Shown here in pieces: positions 1-5,950 of a stretch of DNA of 6,263 nucleotides. The position numbers and the translations under genes were made by a program. The notes under the pieces are model-generated. The model had not been told where the DNA came from. It was given only the letters and a program-made list of their open reading frames with translations, and searched no databases. Source of the stretch: an uncultured Spirochaetaceae bacterium (lineage in GTDB: Bacteria; Spirochaetota; Spirochaetia; Treponematales; UBA12059). Within the stretch, counting starts at the first letter, position 1. Every line of letters starts with the position of its first letter. The stretch covers positions 1-6,263 of the forward strand of contig CALKWG010000403.1 in NCBI GenBank assembly GCA_938004315.1, given 5' to 3'.

Positions 1-2336
1 ACGCCGTCGTTATCGGGGCTAAAGAACTCGGGGCTAAGCCGTAGGCTTACGCGCGGCCCCTCGGAATCGAGCGCGAAGGCGGCGCTGCGGGCCTCGACCC
101 GGTCGCCCTTCTGGTAGTTCACGGTCAGGACGGCGGCGTATTCGCCCTGGGTCACCGCGCCGTCGTCGCCCTTGCCGTCCCATGCGAATTCGGCGGGGAT
201 CGGCGTAGCGCCTGAGCCGCGCAGGGTGCGCCTGGCCGCGCCGCCTGAGTCGACCATGGCGAGAGACCAGTTTTCGACGCCGTCCCGCGGGTTGACGATG
301 AGGCTGAACGAGATCGTATCGGCCACGCCGTCGCCGTTGGGGCTAAAGCCCGCCGCCGAGGCGGTCACGAAGGCCTGCACCGGCCGATTATCGACGCGGA
401 TGCCCTGCAGGCTGCGCTCGAAACGGTTGCCCGCGGCGTCTTCCGAACGCAGGACGTACCTGTAGAGGCCGTCGGGCGCTACGTTGCCCTGCGCGTCTCG
501 GCCGTCCCAGCTTAGGTTCTCTAGGCTAGAGCGCCACGCGAATTCGCGGACGGTTTTGCCGGCCGAGTCGAGTATGGCGCCGGTCCAATCGTCGCCGGGC
601 GCGGAGCTCTGCCTAATAGGCAGGGTATCCTTGCGACCGTCGCCGTTGGGGCTGAAGATGAGGTATTCAGCCGATAGCTCCGCGGACGGGGCCACGGTGT
701 CCAGTACGATCTCGACGGAGCGGGCGCTCTCGCGCTCGTTCGTCGTAAAGATCACCTCGAGCTCGGCGCGGTAGGCGCCGTCGCGGGCCTGGGCGCCGCC
801 GTCGGCCTTGCCGTCCCATACGACGCGGGCGGGCGGCGCGCCCGTACCTTGGAAGCGCCGCGTGACGGCGCCGCCTTCGGCCGGGACCACGGACAAGGAC
901 CATGAGCGCACGGGAGAGGCGGTCTGTAGCTCGGGTAGGAGGCCCAGGCTATCCATGACGCCGTCGCCGTTGGGGCTGAAGGCGCGGCGCTCGAGGCCGA
1001 GGCGCACGGCCTTCTTCTGGGTATCGACCTGCACGACCCTGGTCTCCGCGGAGCCCGAGTTGCCGGCGCGGTCGGTGGCCGAGAGTCGGTAGCGGTAGGC
1101 GCCGTCGGGGACGACGCGGCCGGCGTCATCGGAGCCGTCCCAGCGGAGCTCGGCGTCGGGCCGGCCGATGAAGGTCCAGCTCTTAACCGGGCGGCCGAGC
1201 TCGTCGACGATTTCGCCGAGCCAGCGATCCTCGAGGGAGCCGCTCTGGCGGATGAGGAGCGCGGTATCGGCCTCGCCCAAGGGATTGAAGGCCTCGCGCT
1301 CGACGGAGGCCGAGGCTTCGGGAGGCGTCAGGTCGATGACGAAGGGCGGCGACCAGACGGTCGGCCGGTGGCCGTTCACATAGGCCACGACGAGGCGCAC
1401 GCGGTACTCGCCCTCGGGCAGCGCGCGGCCGTCGGCGCCGCGGCCGTCGAAGGCGTAGCGGGCCTCGAGGCTGCCGCCGGCTTGGCCCTCTCGTCGCCAA
1501 CGCTCGGCGCCGCTCGAATCGACCACGGCCATGGCCCATGAAACCATGCCGGTGCGGACCGGTACGTTCGGCGTCAGGGTGAGGATGTCCTTCACGCCGT
1601 CGCCGTTGGGGCTGAAGGCCGCCTGATCGATAGAGACCGAGACCGGCGGCTGCTGGGTGTTCACGATGATATTATCGAGGCGAGCCGAGCCTCGGTTGCC
1701 CGCCCGGTCGACCGAGGCTAGGCGATACTGGTACACGCCGTCGGGCACGACCTGGCCTTCGGCGTCCTTGCCGTCCCAGGCGAAACTCGCCGGCGCCGCG
1801 CCCTTGGTCTCCCACGAGCGCAGGAGGGCGCCGGCCGCGTCGTAGACGCCCGCGGTCCACAGGTCCTCGGCGCTGCCGGACTGGGCGATCATGAAGGTAT
1901 CCTTGTTGCCGTCGCCGTCCGGGCTAAAGATCAGGCCGTCGGCGGGCGCCGCGACGCTCGCCTCGGGGGCCTGCGTGTCGATGACGACGCGCCAGGGCTC
2001 GGTCCGGGCTCGGTTGCCGTTGTCGTCGCTCGCCTCGATGACGATGGTATAGGCCCCGTCGGGAGCCAACTCGCCCGAATCGCCTATGCCATTCCAGACG
2101 AGCTCGGGAGGCACCGGGACGCCCTTCTTCACGTAGGCGAGCCGCTTTAAGAAGCCGGCGAAGTCCTCGGATTCGGGCCTGCTCTCTTTGTTGGCGATGG
2201 AGCGGACGAGCGTCCCCGCTTCGTCGTAGACGCGTAGCTCGAAGCTCTGCACGTAGCGCCTATCGCTAATGGTCAAGGGGAGGACGACTTCGTCCAGCAC
2301 GCCGTCGTTGTTAGGCGAGAAATAGTAGGCGTCGAA
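1..2336 (-). repeat. Array of eight Ig-like domain repeats, alternating two subtypes
   Basis: Approximate units within the large protein: R1 2336-1962, R2 1961-1647, R3 1646-1314, R4 1313-1014, R5 1013-684, R6 683-381, R7 380-51, R8 50-1 (truncated). The Ser of the FSPNGDG motif (Asn in R4) falls at residues 361, 492, 596, 705, 808, 916, 1019 and 1127, giving spacings of 131, 104, 109, 103, 108, 103 and 108. R2, R4 and R6 (type A) share a QSxSxxDxW segment after the motif and end in a PDGxYxYxLxSxDxAGN-like strand. R3, R5 and R7 (type B) instead share an SWxxxVVxxxG segment and a longer GEY/GAY-R-x-L-x-V-x-Y end without the AGN turn. R1 is longer because of an insert at about residues 402-430. 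R4 has a degenerate opening, FNPLGEA. The acidic motif resembles calcium-binding loops of extracellular Ig-like domains; calcium binding is inferred. Confidence 0.9.
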
Positions 2337-3398
2337 GGCGGTCTCGGGATAGCGGACGCTGATGAGCGGCGCTTCGCGGTCTATGACGCCTATCGGCATG
2401 GTGACGCCTAGGCCCATGGCCCAGACGTCGCCGTACAGCTTCTGGGCGGCTATGCTGGGCCTGAGCTCGGAGCGATCCCAGGGGCGCCGCTCCTCGGGCG
2501 GCAGCTCGGAACCGCGATCGATATTGAAGCTCGCGCCGATGCCGACGCTCGGGATCAGGCTCTGCGCCTTGCCGGCCAGGCTCTCTCGCAGATTGACATC
2601 CCAGCCCAGGCGCAGGAAGGCCCGCTCCCGCCAAGATGTCTCCAAACCCAGACCGAAAATGAGGTTCTGGAAGCTAGGGAACTCGAGGTCGACGCTCGTG
2701 CCTAGGCGGATACCGGCTTTCTCGGCCTTAAGGATGGTAGCCGACGCGCCGACGGCCGGCGTGAAGGGCGAGTCGTAGGCCGTGCCCGGAGCCTGGCCCG
2801 AGAGGCCGACCGTACCGGGGCTGGTGAACGGCATGCCCAGGTTTTTAAAGCTCGCGCCCCAGCGTAGATCCTTCAAGAAGCCCAGGTCGCCGGCGAAACC
2901 CAGCACGCCGAGGTCGGCGTCCAGGCCCCAGCCTAAGCCGTCGTTCCCGCCGACGGCGAAATCCACGGCGGCGCCGGCGTAGAGCTTGGGATACAGATCC
3001 TTAGCCATGCCAACCCTGGCGCGCACGACGTTGCCTAGCGGCATCGAGTCGAAGGGCGAACCGACGAAGCCTAGCCGCCCCGTCCATACGCCGTAGGGAC
3101 GGGGGATGGCCAGGCCTAGGTTTATAGCGTGCCCCCAACCGGCTTCGCTTCCCAAGCCCATGAGCGCTATATAGTTCGCCTCGAAGGTGCTGCGCTGGAG
3201 CCCTCCCGAGGCCGCCGGATTAGCTAGGTCGGCGGAGGGGGAGTCGACGGAGGCTACGGAAGGGTACGAACCCAGGGCCTGGGGCGACCCGAGCGATACA
3301 AGCGAATCGCCGCCGGGGGGCGGGTCGAAGGCATAGAGCGATGCCGCGCAGAGCGCCGCGACGGCGAGCGCGCATAGCCTAGATTTTATACTGTTCAT
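1..3398 (-). CDS. Exported barrel-like protein with tandem FlgD-type Ig repeats (C-terminus outside window)
   Basis: The frame is open from an ATG at 3396-3398 to the left edge: 1132 full codons, no stop, partial. GGAGG at 3407-3411 sits 8 bases before the ATG. Residues 1-23 look like a signal peptide (MNSIKSR, hydrophobic core, cleavage after SLYA). Residues 24-345 are rich in Gly and aromatic residues with amphipathic strand patterns, and carry an ADLANPAASGG segment (56-66) like the NPA motif of the UPF0164/PorV/FadL-like outer-membrane barrels; this assignment is inferred. From about residue 355 follow eight Ig-like repeats. Each opens with FSPNGDG or a variant and, in the complete ones, has a WDGxDxxGxxxPDGxY core typical of FlgD_ig domains. 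The likely location is the outer membrane or cell surface, in a structural, adhesive or assembly role; no catalytic motif is visible. The gene is divergent from the 3699 gene. Its existence is near certain; the function is not known. Confidence 0.93.
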   Translation of the reverse strand, partial: MNSIKSRLCALAVAALCAASLYAFDPPPGGDSLVSLGSPQALGSYPSVASVDSPSADLANPAASGGLQRSTFEANYIALMGLGSEAGWGHAINLGLAIPRPYGVWTGRLGFVGSPFDSMPLGNVVRARVGMAKDLYPKLYAGAAVDFAVGGNDGLGWGLDADLGVLGFAGDLGFLKDLRWGASFKNLGMPFTSPGTVGLSGQAPGTAYDSPFTPAVGASATILKAEKAGIRLGTSVDLEFPSFQNLIFGLGLETSWRERAFLRLGWDVNLRESLAGKAQSLIPSVGIGASFNIDRGSELPPEERRPWDRSELRPSIAAQKLYGDVWAMGLGVTMPIGVIDREAPLISVRYPETAFDAYYFSPNNDGVLDEVVLPLTISDRRYVQSFELRVYDEAGTLVRSIANKESRPESEDFAGFLKRLAYVKKGVPVPPELVWNGIGDSGELAPDGAYTIVIEASDDNGNRARTEPWRVVIDTQAPEASVAAPADGLIFSPDGDGNKDTFMIAQSGSAEDLWTAGVYDAAGALLRSWETKGAAPASFAWDGKDAEGQVVPDGVYQYRLASVDRAGNRGSARLDNIIVNTQQPPVSVSIDQAAFSPNGDGVKDILTLTPNVPVRTGMVSWAMAVVDSSGAERWRREGQAGGSLEARYAFDGRGADGRALPEGEYRVRLVVAYVNGHRPTVWSPPFVIDLTPPEASASVEREAFNPLGEADTALLIRQSGSLEDRWLGEIVDELGRPVKSWTFIGRPDAELRWDGSDDAGRVVPDGAYRYRLSATDRAGNSGSAETRVVQVDTQKKAVRLGLERRAFSPNGDGVMDSLGLLPELQTASPVRSWSLSVVPAEGGAVTRRFQGTGAPPARVVWDGKADGGAQARDGAYRAELEVIFTTNERESARSVEIVLDTVAPSAELSAEYLIFSPNGDGRKDTLPIRQSSAPGDDWTGAILDSAGKTVREFAWRSSLENLSWDGRDAQGNVAPDGLYRYVLRSEDAAGNRFERSLQGIRVDNRPVQAFVTASAAGFSPNGDGVADTISFSLIVNPRDGVENWSLAMVDSGGAARRTLRGSGATPIPAEFAWDGKGDDGAVTQGEYAAVLTVNYQKGDRVEARSAAFALDSEGPRVSLRLSPEFFSPDNDG
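328..344 (-). repeat. Exact 17-bp repeat at the SPNGDG codons, copy in R7
   Basis: The plus-strand 17-mer ccgtcgccgttggggct occurs exactly at 328-344, 637-653, 961-977 and 1597-1613. On the coding strand it spells the Ser-Pro-Asn-Gly-Asp-Gly codons with identical synonymous choices. Diverged versions lie at the edge of the window (R8) and near 1905-1930 (R2). It is a coding repeat, not a regulatory or CRISPR element. Confidence 0.85.
3330..3398 (-). other. Signal peptide coding segment of the large repeat protein
   Basis: Residues 1-23: a basic n-region (Lys5, Arg7), a hydrophobic stretch of Leu, Ala, Val and Cys, and a probable signal peptidase I site after Ser-Leu-Tyr-Ala, before Phe-Asp-Pro-Pro. 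A lipoprotein reading is unlikely because the Cys residues are preceded by Leu. It supports the ATG at 3398 as the true start. Confidence 0.75.
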
Positions 3399-3406
3399 AC
3401 CGTATT

Positions 3407-3411
3407 CCTCC
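3407..3411 (-). promoter_or_regulatory. Ribosome binding site of the minus-strand gene
   Basis: The minus-strand sequence GGAGG lies 8 bases upstream of the ATG, a canonical Shine-Dalgarno site. It fixes the start of the large protein together with the signal peptide that follows. Confidence 0.85.
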
Positions 3412-3534
3412 CGGCTCCGCGGCGGCGGAACCTTCTACCCGATAGTACCCAAGCCTTGAAGGCCCTAGCTTAAACAGCCGGACGCCTAAGCCGTTACGCG
3501 CCGCCCTGGCGACGGCGAACGAACGCGGGTAACG

Positions 3535-3590
3535 AAGGCGCGCTTAAGCCCTTATACTATAATAGTACCGAGGCGCGACGAGCCCAAGCC
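3535..3590. promoter_or_regulatory. Putative bidirectional promoter with palindromic -10 region
   Basis: Positions 3555-3567 read tactataatagta, a perfect inverted repeat around one central base (TACTAT-A-ATAGTA). On the plus strand it contains a consensus TATAAT (3558-3563) but I find no good -35 at the usual distance. On the minus strand it contains TATTAT (3559-3564) with TTGGGC (3582-3587) exactly 17 bases upstream, a 3-of-6 match to TTGACA. So AT-rich an island in this GC-rich sequence, between two divergent genes, is a credible shared promoter or operator. Leaders would be about 130 bases (plus) and 150 bases (minus). No start site can be fixed from sequence alone. Confidence 0.5.
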
Positions 3591-3686
3591 CCCATGCGTA
3601 TATCGGTATAGAAAAGGCGCTACTTGATGCGCTCGGCCGGGCCGATACAGAGTAGTAAAGGCGCCCCCGCGCCCGTCGCATCCTTG

Positions 3687-3691
3687 GGAGG
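3687..3691 (+). promoter_or_regulatory. Ribosome binding site that selects the GTG start at 3699
   Basis: GGAGG (within GGGAGGT) lies 7 bases before GTG 3699. The alternative starts TTG 3624 and ATG 3627 have only a weak AAAAGG upstream. The GTG also gives a normal-length signal peptide, whereas the upstream starts would add 25 Pro/Gly/Ala/Ser-rich residues before it. Confidence 0.8.
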
Positions 3692-3698
3692 TCGTAGA

Positions 3699-5102
3699 GT
3701 GCCCGTATCTAAGCTTAGGTCCCGCCGCTCGATGGTATACGCCGCGCTAGCCACGCTCTTCGCCTGCGCGGCGGCCTCGGCCTACGCCCAACCGGCCCCC
3801 TTAGGCTTAGTCGGCGATCTGCCCATAGAGCGCCTGCCTGAGAATCACGACCTGCGGCTGGAGCTGTGGGAGCGCTTCGTGGCGGCGCCGCGGGATCGCG
3901 CTTTAGTTTTCCAGGCCGAGGAGCGCCGCAATCCCTGGTCCGATTGGCGGGTGAGCCTCGAGCGCACGGAAGGCGCGTTCTACGCCGCCTTCAGCCCTCG
4001 GCGCGAGGGAAGCTACCCGCTCTACGGCCAAGGCAGCTGGATAATCAAGCGTTCGCTCGTCGACGGCTCGTTCATGCAGGCCAAGGTTTACCTGCGTAGC
4101 GAGCAGGACAGCTTCGCCCGGATCTACCCCCATGGGGAGCGGACGCGCATGGATATCGTCGTCTACGGCGCCGTGCTCTACCGCAACGTCAACCTGCCCT
4201 TGAGCATGGAGCAGGTCCTGCGTTCGCCCTTCTCGACGATACGGAGGCTATCGGCCGACCAGGTCGATTGGGGGCTCTTCTCGCCCGACCCGGCCCTCTA
4301 CGCCGAGACTCGTAGCCTAGCCGCGTCTATACGCGCCGGACTACCGGGCCTGCGCTACGCCGACGACGGCGCCATCGACGCCGACGGCCGCGCCGTTTTC
4401 ATAGCGACCCTGCTACCGCAGGGCGCGGAGGCCGGCCTCAACTGCTCGGGCTTCGTGAAATGGATAGCCGACGGCATCCTCTACCCGATCGCGGGCTCCT
4501 ACCTGGAGGTCGACGCCCTGCGCCGCCGCATGGTCGACTGGCGCGGCTCGTCGTTCACCCTCAAATTCGAGGAGAGCCACGACCCCTTCTTCGGCCTCGA
4601 TTGGTCGCGGGCCCTGGCGCGCGAGCTCTGGGCGGCGTTCTACCCCTCGCGCCGCGACGCGTCGCCCCTGGCTCACGACGTCGACGAGTCGCCCTTCACG
4701 CTCATCGTCGGGCCGAGCGCCGCCGCCGGCACGCGGGCGCGCGCGGCGGACGCCGGGTCGAACTATCTGCCCTATCCGGTCAATTTCGAGGACGCCGGCT
4801 ACGACCTCCGGGGCCTGACTGCCATGCTCTACGTCCTGGCCATACGCGAGCCGGGGCGCTGGTACCTGGCGGCCCTGAACGCGCGCATGCAGAGCCCGCC
4901 CAGACTCAGGCGCTACTTCCACATAGCCGCCCTCTTCCCCTACTTCGACGCCGACGGGAGCTTCCGCGTGGCGGTGTTCGAGAGCGCCGCCGAGACGAGC
5001 CTGGCGCGCATCGTGAACTCGCCGTCGTACGAGTTCACCAAGCTCATACGCATGCCCAGTTCAGCCCGCTTTAGGCCGCCCTTCCTGCCGGCGCCGTTCT
5101 AG
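3699..5102 (+). CDS. Exported protein of unknown function with NlpC/P60-like Cys motif
   Basis: With the GTG start the product is 467 aa; the frame extends upstream to TTG 3624 (492 aa), which I consider wrong because of the strong ribosome binding site at 3687-3691. Residues 1-30 form a signal peptide (KLRSRRS, hydrophobic core, ASAYA then Gln). A spirochaete-style lipobox LFAC with Cys23 is an alternative, so it could be a lipoprotein. The mature part has aromatic-rich segments, then L-N-C-S-G-F-V-K-W at residues 247-255 (Cys249), resembling the nucleophile motif of NlpC/P60 cell-wall peptidases. Near the C-terminus, Y-F-H-I-A-A (His408), FDADG (416-420) and V-F-E-S (Glu428) resemble the His strand and third polar residue of that fold. 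The Cys-to-His distance (159 residues) is far above the usual, so a large insert or a coincidental match is possible. I do not recognise the family. It probably acts in the periplasm or on the envelope. It stops with TAG, 8 bases before the next gene. Confidence 0.88.
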   Translation: MPVSKLRSRRSMVYAALATLFACAAASAYAQPAPLGLVGDLPIERLPENHDLRLELWERFVAAPRDRALVFQAEERRNPWSDWRVSLERTEGAFYAAFSPRREGSYPLYGQGSWIIKRSLVDGSFMQAKVYLRSEQDSFARIYPHGERTRMDIVVYGAVLYRNVNLPLSMEQVLRSPFSTIRRLSADQVDWGLFSPDPALYAETRSLAASIRAGLPGLRYADDGAIDADGRAVFIATLLPQGAEAGLNCSGFVKWIADGILYPIAGSYLEVDALRRRMVDWRGSSFTLKFEESHDPFFGLDWSRALARELWAAFYPSRRDASPLAHDVDESPFTLIVGPSAAAGTRARAADAGSNYLPYPVNFEDAGYDLRGLTAMLYVLAIREPGRWYLAALNARMQSPPRLRRYFHIAALFPYFDADGSFRVAVFESAAETSLARIVNSPSYEFTKLIRMPSSARFRPPFLPAPF

Positions 5103-5110
5103 CCGCCGTC

Positions 5111-5884
5111 ATGCGCGTCGTCATACTCGGTAGCGGCACCAGCCACGGCGTACCCGTACTCGGCTGCGCGTGCCGCGTCTGCCGCTCGGACGATCCGCGC
5201 GACCGCCGCTACCGCGCCTCCGCCTATCTTGAAGGCGACGGCGGGGAGCGCATCCTCATCGACGCCGGCCCCGAGTTCAGGCTACAAGCTTTGCGGGCCG
5301 GCATCGACGGCCTGGACGCGGCCCTCATCACCCACGCGCACGCCGACCACGTGCACGGCCTGGACGACGTACGCCCGCTCTGCAGGAAGGCGCCTCTGGC
5401 GATCTACGCTTCGGCGGACGACTGCGCCGAGCTTAAGGAGCGCTTCGGCTACGCCTTTACGGAGAGCCAGGCCGGCGGCGGCAAGCCCAGGCTCGACCTA
5501 CGGGCTATCGGCGAGGGAAGCTTCACGGTCGGCGGCCTGACGATCAGGCCCGTGCCGCTTAGGCACGGCGAACGCCTCGTTTACGGCTACCGCGTCGGCG
5601 ACGTCGCCTACCTCTCGGACTGCTCGGCCCTGCCTGAAAGCTCTAAGGCGATCCTCCAGGGCCTACGGCTCCTCGTCGTAGACGCCTTACGGATGCGCCC
5701 CCACCCGACGCACCTGTCGATCCCGGAGGCCCTCGGCCTGGCCGCCGAGCTTAGGCCGCTTAAGACCGCCATCACCCATCTCTGCCACGACCATAGCCAC
5801 GCCGAGCTTACGGAGATCTGCCGCCGGCTCGCTCCCGGCTTGGATGCGGCTCCGGCCTACGACGGCCAAGAGTTCTTTTCGTAG
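5111..5884 (+). CDS. PhnP-like MBL-fold phosphodiesterase/metallohydrolase
   Basis: 257 aa, close to the length of PhnP (about 250). The start MRVVILGSGTSHGVPVLGC matches the family N-terminus. Visible features: a Cys cluster C19-x-C21-x2-C24 (structural zinc in PhnP, with a C-terminal His matching His226 here), the metal motif HAHADH at 75-80, His152 (third-motif ligand), Asp170 (bridging ligand) and His223 in THLCHDH. The PHPTHLSI segment (198-204) is also characteristic. All key residues are present, so it should be active; it is cytosolic, as there is no signal peptide. PhnP cleaves cyclic ribose phosphodiesters in phosphonate breakdown, but many relatives occur outside phn operons, as here, so the substrate is unknown and I give no symbol. 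There is no Shine-Dalgarno before the ATG. With 8 bases to the preceding stop, translation is probably coupled to the upstream gene. It ends in TAG. Confidence 0.92.
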   Translation: MRVVILGSGTSHGVPVLGCACRVCRSDDPRDRRYRASAYLEGDGGERILIDAGPEFRLQALRAGIDGLDAALITHAHADHVHGLDDVRPLCRKAPLAIYASADDCAELKERFGYAFTESQAGGGKPRLDLRAIGEGSFTVGGLTIRPVPLRHGERLVYGYRVGDVAYLSDCSALPESSKAILQGLRLLVVDALRMRPHPTHLSIPEALGLAAELRPLKTAITHLCHDHSHAELTEICRRLAPGLDAAPAYDGQEFFS

Positions 5885-5890
5885 GCGGAG

Positions 5891-5928
5891 CCGCTTTCTT
5901 TCCTTTGCGCGAAGGGCGGAAAGCGTTT
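5891..5928 (+). terminator. Possible hairpin terminator after the MBL gene
   Basis: CGCTTTC (5892-5898) pairs perfectly with GAAAGCG (5919-5925), and an inner CCTT/AAGG stem (5902-5905 with 5912-5915) closes a short loop. Only TTT follows before AAAATA, so the U-tract is weak. It lies 7 bases after the MBL stop. It could be a terminator, or a structure in a shared transcript continuing into the 5951 gene. Confidence 0.45.
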
Positions 5929-5933
5929 AAAAT
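5905..5933 (+). promoter_or_regulatory. Possible promoter for the 5951 gene
   Basis: TTGCGC (5905-5910) and TAAAAT (5928-5933) are separated by 17 bases. The first matches TTGACA at 3 of 6 positions and the second matches TATAAT at 5 of 6. The pair overlaps the hairpin. The predicted start would leave a leader of about 10 bases before the ribosome binding site and ATG, which is very short, so this is tentative. Confidence 0.3.
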
Positions 5934-5950
5934 AGCCCCACGGAGGAGCC

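Larger units (their letters stand above)
3399..3698. other. Divergent intergenic region
   Basis: This 300-base region separates the minus-strand gene from the plus-strand gene starting at 3699. Besides the palindromic promoter it holds a second copy of ATAGTACC (3442-3449; the other is 3562-3569), and a small GCCTT-G-AAGGC inverted repeat (3453-3463). Its 3' part (3624-3698) is open in frame with the downstream gene from a TTG-ATG pair, but I treat it as untranslated leader. I see no RNA gene in it. Confidence 0.6.

Noticed and set aside
172..1383. Series of plus-strand open frames (172-465, 484-774, 808-1092, 1168-1383), mostly sharing a PSPLGLK-like motif
   Set aside because: They are antisense shadows of the repeat array: the shared motif is the reverse reading of the SPNGDG codons, and their roughly 310-base spacing is the domain spacing. 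None has a convincing ribosome binding site.
328..1613. Regularly spaced short repeats resembling a CRISPR array
   Set aside because: Spacing is about 310-330 bases, the intervening DNA is itself homologous, and everything is in one open protein frame.
667..2634. Minus-strand frames 667-903, 752-1129, 1183-1539, 1672-1860 and 2311-2634
   Set aside because: They lie in other frames within the large minus-strand gene and encode Arg/Pro/Ala-rich low-complexity sequence typical of out-of-frame GC-rich DNA.
2362..2982. Plus-strand frames 2362-2778 and 2782-2982
   Set aside because: Antisense to the barrel-like and first repeat part of the large gene; composition is Arg/Ser/Pro-rich without motifs.
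3606..3611. TATAGA as a second -10 box before the exported-protein gene
   Set aside because: No acceptable -35 at 16-18 bases upstream, and the consensus TATAAT at 3558-3563 is stronger.
4413..5074. Minus-strand frame 4413-4922 and plus-strand frame 4460-5074
   Set aside because: Both overlap the exported-protein gene completely, which has a signal peptide, ribosome binding site and normal composition; these are shadows.
5687..5869. Minus-strand frame 5687-5869 inside the MBL gene
   Set aside because: Antisense to the conserved C-terminal motif region of the hydrolase; no supporting signals.
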